Under the pieces are notes generated by a model. That model was not told where the DNA came from, made no database searches, and saw only the letters and a list, made by a program, of their open reading frames with translations. Positions 1 through 10,700 of a stretch of DNA of 64,000 bases are shown piece by piece (within the stretch, counting starts at the first letter, position 1; every line of letters starts with the position of its first letter). The translations under genes were made by a program, and so were the position numbers. Location: assembly GCA_000328365.1 (NCBI GenBank), contig KB310466.1:312081-376080 (forward strand), given 5' to 3'. This stretch comes from Capitella teleta. Lineage: Eukaryota; Annelida; Polychaeta; Capitellidae.

Positions 1-3000
1 GTAAGACTACATGCAGGTACAAGTACAACGAATCAAGAATCAGAAATCGAGATGCGGGCTGGATGTGGATAATGCCCGCGGTGATAATGGATGAGTAAAT
101 CCGAGCGGGAGATCTTTATAGCAACACTCTTCAACAGAGAGTGGCATTACACAGATACTCAAAGTACGTCATAGGAACCTCAATAACCTGAGTATATGGC
201 TTCGAGTTATGAAAGTCTGGCAGATAGACCAGGAAACTTGCATAAGAACACGAGAAGCATTGGATATGAACTTCACAGAACTTGAGCCGAGGAGAAGAAG
301 AAGAAGAAGAAAAATCCTCGCCACAGATGTAATAAGAGGGGAAACAAGAATCTCGGGAAGATGTTGTCAAGTTTCATGATGGTATGTCGGATGAAGCTAC
401 GGGGGAATGTGTATCCTAGAAATTACCAGGAATATCCGGAATTCATCGAATCGAGGGAAGGGGATGAGCCCATAACAAGTGCCCATCAATGCTGATCAGA
501 TCAGCGTCTGCCTTTCGGGACAGAAACACAATAGGCTAATCGAATTGGGAGGTCCGCTCGCCTCATCGGCTGCCGCGAGGAATAAACGGCCGCATACGAT
601 GGACGACCTCAAATGACTCGACTGATAGCAAAGCTGAGAAAATAGTTGAACTCAAATGCACTCTGCCGGGTCTGCCTGATAAACAAAACTGGCGTGTGTA
701 TATACAATGTCACATGCAGGCATAGCATACGGTCAGGTGACACAGTAAACTTCCCGAGGGCTGCATTTAACACAACATATCATATAAACACCGGTTTATA
801 TCTTAGTACAGTCTATAAATAGTCAAGAAATATGAGCGCGAGTGTTCTCAAATAAAGTGTCAGTGTGTCATTTGTGTGGGATGCTCTGAAGCACAGCTCT
901 CTTTTTTTTTTGGCTCTGAGCCTTTGTCATTTCGCTGACTGCGTCTCATGCATCATGTCCCACGCGACCCATTCGAAGCCATAGGCGACAAACACTAAAC
1001 GTGCGATTATCTTGATATGTTTTCTACAGGAAATCAATAAGCAAACGAGAAGACGGCAACACCACAGAAGGCTTATCTGTCATGCAACAGAGCCGCACGG
1101 CCCTTTTCTACGCCCAATATAATCCATCATTTACGGTAGCCTTGAAAGCAGCTATAAAGTCCTTGTGTGGAATAAGGGATAAGTGATGAGGATTAATTAC
1201 GTAACATTCGGCTGATCTTATTTCAGGAACAGAGGAAGAGTGTGAACATGGAATCAATAAGGCAGCTTCAAAGGGGAGCAGCATGTAAAGGAATACCACA
1301 GGACGACCGCAAGCCAAAATAGGCAAAAACTCGATTGTATATATCCCAGCATGCACAGCTGTCAATTCGATTGCAATATTCTCACAGAGCTACTGAATTA
1401 TGCACCACACTGCACACAGCACACATCAGAACTTGAGATATTTACCCCGAAAGAAAGTTCATAGAACACAGTTTTTAAAGACACCTCACTGGCTTCGCTA
1501 AGCATGCCACTAATACAGGGCTTCTCTAATTGAATATTCATGAGGGTCTGGATACACAGAGGTGACATGAAACAAGCCTTTGTTTCGTGTTCAGCCAGCA
1601 CGCCTGTGTATTGTATAATTATGTGTAATCAACGGCAATGCGATATGGCTGACCTTGGGCAGAAGATGCCCTGGCACTCTTGAAAGCTAAATGCTAGAAA
1701 TATCCAAGAGTGACCGGAAGGAAGACAGGGTTCAATCAATACAAGGGAATAACGGTTGAAATTAGTCAAACTACATCTTTACATGCAATGTACAAGCTGA
1801 CCCGTACACTAGACTGTCAGACCTCAGTGATGAGTAGCTCTGCTACTGAAGTACCAACACGTTTTAGTTCTAGTGCATGACATTTACGAGAGGACCACGT
1901 CAGACAAGACACTCGAGATGTCATCAAGATAATTAGATGAATCCAAACAAAGGAGTGGACAAGCAACACACAAGATTGTGGCAACAACCATTGCTCACAC
2001 AACCCGTACGCAATGCAATTCCATCTTAGACTTGAGTTATAGTTTCTTTTATCTTCTCTCAGCTCTCTAGTAAAAAGTTAAAATAATGAAGGTTTGTTTA
2101 ATTTTTTATTTCGTAATCCCTAAATGTACAAGGGTGTTTCACTTAGGAATTGAGATAATAAATTAATGATTTTATTCATAAGCAGGCATAACATAAATGT
2201 AGAAGGGTTCTTCACTCAAGAATTGGGATAATAAATAAATATTAATGATTTAATATTGATTTTATAGAGAGATAGAGAGGCATAACAAAGCCGACGTGTG
2301 CCTCATCCATCTGAAGGCAATCAAGAACACTTCAGATAGCATCACGTCATCAAATAAAGGAGTCTACTTTACTTAAGCGGCACACTCAGAATAAAAACTA
2401 CAAGCTGATCATCGCCCTCTCTCTTTGATGCTAGTTTTCTACTAGTACCCATGTGTGCATTAATTCAATATTTAGATGATATGATCCATAACCGATTTAG
2501 AAATAGAGCACTTGACATTCCTCAGGGAAACGGCTCAGACGGCATTCATTTACTTAACATACATGCACTAGGAGGAGTCTTCATTGACCCACTGTACACA
2601 TACTTATATCGGCAAATATAATATTTGGTGTTTTCTATATTTCGGTTACATTGGCGATATTAACCATAGAATTACTGGAATGGCTGGGCCATGTTAAAGC
2701 GCCTATTTGCAATAGCTTGGAATTTATGAAGCACCAGCATGTCGAGGTTTCATTGAGCTGTTATGATGGCGACGCCTCGACATTCAACAAAATGTTCCCC
2801 TTAAATCTTGCTTCAATTCTGACCAATCACGGAGCCCTATAGGCATTATAATTATAAGAGAAAATAGTACCAGGAATTGGTGGGAATTACTTTGGTAGTG
2901 AAGTAAATAAACCCTGAAGAGCATCTTGAACGAATACATCATGCACATTACTTCACTTGCCATTGAATTTCCGCAAGCGAGAAGTTGAAAAAAATTTGAT

Positions 3001-3588
3001 AAAAAATTCTCAAGAAACTGGTTTTCTGAATCTAGTACTTAGTCTACTTACCTGGTAATTGATTTAATTAAACCAGAAAAAAAAAAAAAAATCAAAAAAA
3101 AATCAGCATATACAAGAAAAGCCGCAGAGAAATCAATTTTGAAATGTAAATTAAAAATTCATCAAGATTTACTGATTTAGTATTGTAAATTAAATTTAAA
3201 AGTTCATTAAGAGTTATTATATCAAGGCATGTTCAATAAAACCATATGCAAATGATATTGATTAATCATAAGAGTTGAAAGAGAGGGGGAAAAAGCTGCA
3301 CATCCTCGCCTTTTTATAGAATCATGGAACTGAGCCACTGCACAGGCACTACAGGGTGTTGCGACCCAAGCGAAATGCAAGATGGTGATGGCAACAGATG
3401 GAGAGGAAGAAAAATATGCTGAAAAACTACTCGGTCTACAGCAAACTGGAATCAATTCACACTTCATTCACCAAGGTCAATAAATACGTCAGAATGATCG
3501 GATATTGTCAGAACTTGGTTTTCAATCAAAGCAAAGCAAGGAGTTAATTATTAGCAGAAAGCTGTGCATCATTATTCATAAATTCAAA
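1..3588. other. intergenic, no gene recognised
   Basis: I see no coding region with a recognisable domain on either strand. The stretch is AT-rich, with a short GAA run near 295-312, a T run near 900 and A runs near 3078-3102. Open frames here are short and lack family resemblance. It could hold regulatory DNA or introns of a gene whose exons I cannot recognise. Confidence 0.5.
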
Positions 3589-3867
3589 TTACAATCCATA
3601 TTCATGCCATCGTTGCCATGTCATAAAACTCATAATGCCATTCAACCAATTACTGGTGACCTGCATTGGCCTGGTTGAAATAAGTTGGCAAGGTGAAGGA
3701 GGTATCACTGTGACTATGCGATCTGAGATGGGGATGACTAACGTTAAGACTATGAGGATGCACAAAAGAAACCACATGCGGTAAATAAACAATCCCGCAT
3801 CTAGGGTGATAAATGCATCCAGTATTTTTCTCACCGTGGCATTTCTAATCCTCTTCAACATGTTCAA
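3589..3867 (-). CDS. hypothetical small membrane-protein ORF
   Basis: A 92-codon open frame beginning MNMLKRIRNATVRK carries one strongly hydrophobic stretch (about residues 27-47, rich in Leu, Ile and Val, preceded by YRMWF) that would span a membrane. The rest is polar and has no motif I know. It may be a complete small protein, an exon of a larger membrane protein, or chance: a single open frame of this length in AT-rich DNA is weak evidence. I do not recognise the family and assign no function. Confidence 0.2.
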   Translation of the reverse strand: MNMLKRIRNATVRKILDAFITLDAGLFIYRMWFLLCILIVLTLVIPISDRIVTVIPPSPCQLISTRPMQVTSNWLNGIMSFMTWQRWHEYGL

Positions 3868-4722
3868 CCCAAGAGAAAAATCGAGTTACAGCACACAAGT
3901 TCAAGGTCGGCACCAAATGTCACGGACGCTTCTTCGGACCACATGGTCTTGTTAGCAACCGATCAACGATTCACGCATTGTTTTCGTTTCAAACAAATCG
4001 CTAAGAGTACGAGAGAGGGATGTGGTTTATAAAGCGACCGCAGCGCGATGATTGCGTAGAACGGTCGGGTGACGCATTCAGCGAGCGAAGGCGATCGCGG
4101 CAACGAGATCGTCCACACCACGCTGCAGCCTACACACGCTGTAAATCTACTAAATTGATTTTAAGTATAATTAATATTATGCAACGATGTGGAGTGGTCT
4201 ACCTTTAATTACTGGTACGCTTGCTATAACGAACTGGTGTAACCTAATAAACTACACAATATAAGTCAACTCAGATCTAAGTACGTCACATTTCAACAAA
4301 TATCCTACCTCATGAGTGGTCAGTCGGTTTAAAAGCAATTACATGCAATACGAAATTAAGCCACAGATTTAGAATGGATCCTGATGCACCGCTTCATTTA
4401 AAGTTCACATTTAGCCAAGATCCATCGGTTGTTCCAACTATGTTCAAAATTGAATCTTGGATTATGTAAGGGACCCATATACCCAGGATTTGAGATACTC
4501 AAGACTGATGAAATGAAATACCGGGGTGTGTATATGCAGCTTAATTTGGTCCAATATTTAATTTCACCGGTAAAAGTGAGATCACTGAATCAGTCCCTTT
4601 GCCAGAATACAGGCGACTTGTGTTTCAATGAGTTTTCTGAGCTTTATTTCAAATGACGAAATGATTCACCAGAAATTCACGGAGATAATGAACAAAACGA
4701 ACAATAAAATGACATTTATCTG

Positions 4723-4728
4723 TTTATT
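4723..4728 (-). terminator. polyadenylation signal of PSMB1
   Basis: AATAAA on the minus strand, about 60 bp downstream of the PSMB1 stop codon. Only the hexamer and its position are seen; the cleavage site is not. Confidence 0.5.
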
Positions 4729-4786
4729 CACACAGGAATACAAGTAAGGAAAGAAAGAAATGTTAGAACCATACAAAGCCAGTAAA

Positions 4787-7700
4787 TTAATCTCTTCTCA
4801 AGGGGAATGTTTCCTCTGAGACTCCTTCCTTGGTGACAACCTTCAGGTGGAGGGAGTCTCCAGTGTAGATGTCCCGCTCAGCGGCAGAGATGAAGATATC
4901 CTTGATCAGCTTGATGGCTTTGTCCTTTGACAAACTCACTTTTTCAACCCCTTGCTGATTCTTGAATCCAATCTGAAGACAAAACATGATGTGTAGGGAA
5001 CTGGGGACTGTATGCTTATTGTTTACTTTAGATGGATGATAACAGGATTATAACAAGCGTAGTTTATTCGTAGTTCGGTAATGTGGCAGAACACAATGGA
5101 TTAAAGAAAAACTCAACGTAACAACTGACGATCATTAGAGAGGCTCGTGTATATATGCAGAAAAGATTTATTCTAGAAGATTCCAGGGAGTAAGGGAAGA
5201 AGCTAGATAGCTTAGTAAACAAAATAATATTCTAGTGGATTCTACATCATATCACAATGATCATGAGTCATCAAGATATAGTAAAGTTATTAGTAAACAA
5301 GTTTCATTTTAGTATATTCTACATTATTCCAATCATAATTAATCGCTCTCCATGACTTTAGCTCTTGCATCTAACTCTACCTGGTTATCCAGAAGAGGCT
5401 GCAGAAGAGGCCCAGCAGATCCACCAGCTCTGTAGACCTCTCGCTCATAAGAGCCAACAGGATCATAGCTGTACACACATCCCTTGCCTGCAAAGTGATG
5501 AGAAGACACATGATTGCATGATAAACAGGGAATGTCCCCCAAAACTTTAAATTACGGTACATATAAATTGTACTTAGAAAAAAGAAGCAAATAAATCTCA
5601 CCTTCTTCATCAAGTCCTCCGATGATGTTGTAGACATAGTAAGGGAAGAAGCGTTTATGGTAGAGAATAGTGGCCAGCATAGCAGCAATTGCCTGGGATG
5701 ACATTTTCTTGCCATGCTCATGTTCATACATCTGTAGAGATAAATTTGAGAGATAAAATTGATGAACTGACAGGAACAAGACAATCTCCACAAGAGATGC
5801 CTTGAATGAAGTATATCGTAATTAATATACACTTAATACTCACTTTGAGACGAGCTTCAAGAACTTTGATCTCAGTCAGAACATCACCATGGAAACCAGC
5901 GCTAGCCAGAACGGTCTTATCAGTTCTGTAAAGAGCAAGGGAAAAAATATAAATTTAAAACTGATCGTAACTGATGAGCATGCAATATCAGAAATAATGA
6001 TGGAATGGGAACAGATCCAAAGACCTTATAATTATACTAAGATAGCCAGTTTGAATGTTCTTCCTGTTAATCGCTACATCCTAGTTCTGGACTTCACATG
6101 TTGCAAAATCCCGTATAACCAGACAGTAAGTAGTTCTGAACTTTATCCACTAGGATTAAAATTAACAAGCGAGCTATAGGGAAATATGCGAGCTGGCCGT
6201 CTTGGTATACAGGGACTTTGATAAAACAATGCAAACTTTAACTTACAGCTTGTAGGTTTTGGGTGCATTTCTAGAGTGAATGGAGAATCCTTCGCTGAGA
6301 CGAGTATCAGAGGCAACAACTGCAAAGTCATCACCTGCAATGGCCATGATGGACCTGAGGAAGAAAGATGAGGAATATCATTAAATCATGGATTCAAGAG
6401 TTACTCTTTTTCTTTCTCTACATCATGGATTTGTTGGCTGCTGCCATGCAAAATGTGGATAATTTACCAATCATTGAACCTGAAGGAGAGTCCTCCACTT
6501 CACAAATGTAGGACCCGATCAAGGAAACCAACGTTGCGAGGTGAATGTGAAAGGGTGAAAAAATTAGGAAGACAGGCTATTCAGAATTGGTATTTAGTGA
6601 GACTTCTCCCTCTGATCATTCATGACAGAATAATTGATCGAGATCATTTTGCTTGGCAGCTTATTCTTCTTTTGAAGGACATCATTGGATTTGTGTGTGC
6701 TCGAACGTCCTTTGTCAGTGAAGCCAATGTTGCTTATTTGAAAGTTCTCATAAATGACTACTCTAATCACAAGTTAAGTGAACGTCATCTTTCAGAGTGC
6801 GTGCAACCCTGTATAGCTTGTTACCAATTTTACCTGTTATATATTACACGCTACAAAGAGAGATGCACAGGGAATGCTGCCTGATACCTCTGTGATTGTC
6901 ACTTGTGGTGAGTTGATTACTTGTTGTGCATGTTGAGCATACATATTCATTAACTACTATATTCACAGGTGATGTCTTGACAGCAAAAAGATTCATAGCT
7001 GCTTATCGTCAAAGAGGACAACCACAGAGGCCGTGGGTTCTGTCTCTTCTTTGAGATGAAGACTCAATATCTGGAGAAGGCCTCTGCTACTCTGGATTTC
7101 ATTAATTTTAGAGATGAGTCCTAAGAGAATTTGTGTGATTATTGCTTCGTAAAATATTATGCATCTGTAATCAAGTGCAACCATAACTAGTTCACAAAAA
7201 CCTTGTGGTTTGGTACTTGTATTAATTATTTTGTCCTGTACAGTACAGGGTGATTCAAAAGTATATTTACAAGTAATGGGGATTTTTCAACTTTGCGTAA
7301 ATGGTTATGAAAATGCACTTCTCTAAAACTGTGCTATGTACCCCAATAAAATTATCATTTATAGTTGCAGTAGCCTCTTATAAAATAAATTAGACCTTTT
7401 ACTGGGTCATTTTATAGCAAATATTACAGAAATGCTGCATTAACAATGCTGCCCCAAAGCGCGAATTCGTCATGGAGCATCAGAGGCCGCGAACAAACAT
7501 GCGTACACAAAGGCGCCACCCCCAAACCGCCACTTCAAATCAAACAGATCTTTGAACTTAAATAGCATACATATTATTTAATTCTAGAAGTTTAGAACAC
7601 GATAAAAAAAGAGCAACATGAAAGTCTTATATACTACAGAGAGTCTTTTCGCTTCAATGACAAATTATCTGCTCTGCATGACCATGGAAGTCTTCGATGC

Positions 7701-10700
7701 AAATTTCGATGAATACTGTTTTATGTGATCAGTTGATATTGATAATTAACAAATGTGACACAGACAAATATATTCTGATTGCATATAGGGTTTTATAAAG
7801 TATGCAATTAAATCGAATCAATTGATTTAATAGAGATTCAAGCATATAATCTACCATTCAGATAAGTAATCATGGCGGTATTACCGGCATGAATTTAAAA
7901 TAATTATCTCATGCATGTCATTCCCATTGATCAAGATTTCCTTTTCAGTTTACAGGTCTCTCGGCAAAAGTGTGAAAAGAGAGTGACAATGGCACTGCGG
8001 CGAACACTAGTGGAACAGAAAAAATGAAGCAATTTGTAATTGCAAAGGCAGCTCGCCCCCAGTTCTTCAGGAAGACGTTTGACCCCTCCTTCTACATGGA
8101 CTACCACAGCAATCAAAAGGCATGGATGACTGCAATCCTCTTCGACGATTGGTAGGAGAAAGTTAACGCCAGTAGACACAAAGTGGGCGGAGCTTCACTA
8201 TCCAACGTTGTGTCCTTTCTACTTATAATCTATCCTATTCCCATCCTCTCCACCTGACTTAAATCAAACTTAGTGAATTCAAGATGGCGCCGATCAGAAG
8301 ACGCCAGATTAATGCCATGGTGTCAACACATAAAAGGAGCCTTCCAGACAGGAGCAATGCTCTGGAAAGCGTCCCAGAAGACACCCTAGTGCGTCGATAC
8401 AGATTTAACTTTGAAATCTGATGTTTTTTATATTAACTTGAATGTGCATTTTATGTGTACTATTTGTCACCATTGCTTTTATAATTCTGTCTCATTTAGA
8501 GCTTTTTGGATTTTACTCGTTATAAATAAATTATTATTACTATTAACTATTATTAAAGCAGATAGGATTTTGTTTTTGTGTGCTGTTATCTCAAGTCAAC
8601 TGCAGCGTCCTAGCGGTCGGGGCTCACGGCTGCCTATTCTATTGGAAGTGTGTGCATTCTTCCGGTTTGTGGCGTGCGACGCCTTTTACCATGTAATCGG
8701 AAATACAACAGACATACAATTACCCCGATCAAGTGTTTGCCGTACGATACATCGTGTGGCATCTGCAATCGCCAAACAGCATGATAGGTTCGTGGTGTTC
8801 CCCAATCAAGTATAAGTTGTTTTCGATAAAGTTTTGGAAAAATCATAAACAATTCATAAAAGTCATGTTGCAAGGCATGTTTACCACTGATTAAATTTCC
8901 CACCATGTCTTATACATTCCTTGGCAGATAGCCAAATCCGATTTACGCTACTTGAGTTAAGCTCAGCAAAAATGTGTTTGTGGAATTGACTTAACTTGAA
9001 AACTTAACGCCTGGAGGACTTAACTTAAGTCCCAAAGTTAAGTTTGTTTCTAGAATCGGACACTGAACTGAAGCAAATAAATGCTGTCATCGACCAACTG
9101 AAGAGGCGTGTTGATGACTTGGAATTCTCGAATGATGACCTGGAGCAGTACTAGCAACTGAATTCTCTGCGATTTAGTGGGGTTCCTGAAGAGGACAATG
9201 AAGACACCTTCCAACGCTCCCTTAGTGTAATTAATGTCTTGTGATTAATTTTAATGATACCATGAAGGTTGAGCATCCCATTAAAGAACAGGACATTGAC
9301 CGTTTACATCATGTCGGCAAGCGGGAAGGAGGTAAGCCGCACTCCATCATTGTAAAGTTTGCCACCTACCGCACCAGGCACCGTGTTATGCAGAATAAGA
9401 GAAATCTCAAAAACTCAAACATCTTTGTAAATGAAGACCTTGCCCGTGAGCGCTCTAAGCTCTTGTATCAATGACAAATGACAAAAACAACAAATTAAAG
9501 ACTGCTGGATCAGGCATGGGATTGGCTTGAGGAAAAAAAACCTGAAAATTTTGTAGTGTCCAAAACAGGTGCCTTCGGCACCTGCCTCCTAGGGAGCTCC
9601 GGGGGCATGGACCCCCGGGAAAATTTTACAATTTGGAAGATTAAATAAGGCAGTTTGAGGCTATTTTGAAGCAGTGTTGGTGATTTGCTGGTTAGTCAAC
9701 TTCGCGGCAAAATTCTCAACATGTTTTCTCGATTGAGAAGCATGGATGACAAGGGCCTTCATGCCACTTGAAGCATATTTAATCTTTGCAAAGGCATAGA
9801 CGGTACCACGCTGTTCCCGGCTCAGCACATTTAGAGATGAACTCCCCCAGAGTGACTTTGTGTGTCCGAGGCACACCTCTCTCATTAGTGGTAATTGAGA
9901 CGGGCTCATGTAGCCAACCCCACTGAAAACGGTTTGTTTTCAATGATTCCTCACTGACAGCAAGTGAAGTATCCCCGTTCTTCAAAAGAGGAGAGGGCAT
10001 AATGATTCAAATATTTAAACGTGATAATAGTCCGATTGCGAGTACAAGCGGCGTCCCAAGCAGAGAAAACGGAATCGAAAGTAACAACATAATTACATAA
10101 GCACATGAAGCGCTAATTAAGGAAATCGGCAAACTCTGAACGGCCGATCAATGGCTATGCTCTAGGCGGGAAGACGAAAGCGAGATGCCAGAGCTCAGCG
10201 CGGGAAGAACGAAGTGCCCAATAAGGACATCGGCAATCTCCATGACTGGGTCAGTAATATATGCTCGGTAGGTAATTTATGCACGCCAACACAGCTCAGC
10301 TCCACAGCAACAGCGCGCTGAGTGAGAGCAAGCAAGGCTCGACCGAACGCAACGAAGCGGAAACGTTGAGTCCCCAACCCCCCCCCCCATAATTCCTTCA
10401 CAGGATCTCCTCGGATTTGCATCGATCTCAGAAATGACCCAGACGGTCTCAAAAAAGCCGGAAACGGGCAAAAAACCGGAGAAATCTCATGCCTGTGGAT
10501 CCATGACGGGCAAATAATGATATAGGACGTTAATGGTAAAATACACTGTGGAAGGACCCTACGCGACTGCCAAAACCTCCTGAATTCCGTTCCATGACTT
10601 TTTTTCACAATTCTCAAATTCGATTTTTGTTTATATTATTATTTTTTGTTCCATGTTAAAATTATTCTGTCCTTGTATTTCATTCATTCACATAATTATT

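Noticed and set aside
6453-6884. Host gene exon opposite PSMB1
   Set aside because: The LLPL...[10 protein letters not shown] pattern is transposon-associated as far as I recall, and it lies in a run of mobile-element remnants.
10195-10617. Minus-strand open frame of 140 codons
   Set aside because: It spans a C run and shows no domain or conserved motif; composition looks non-coding.
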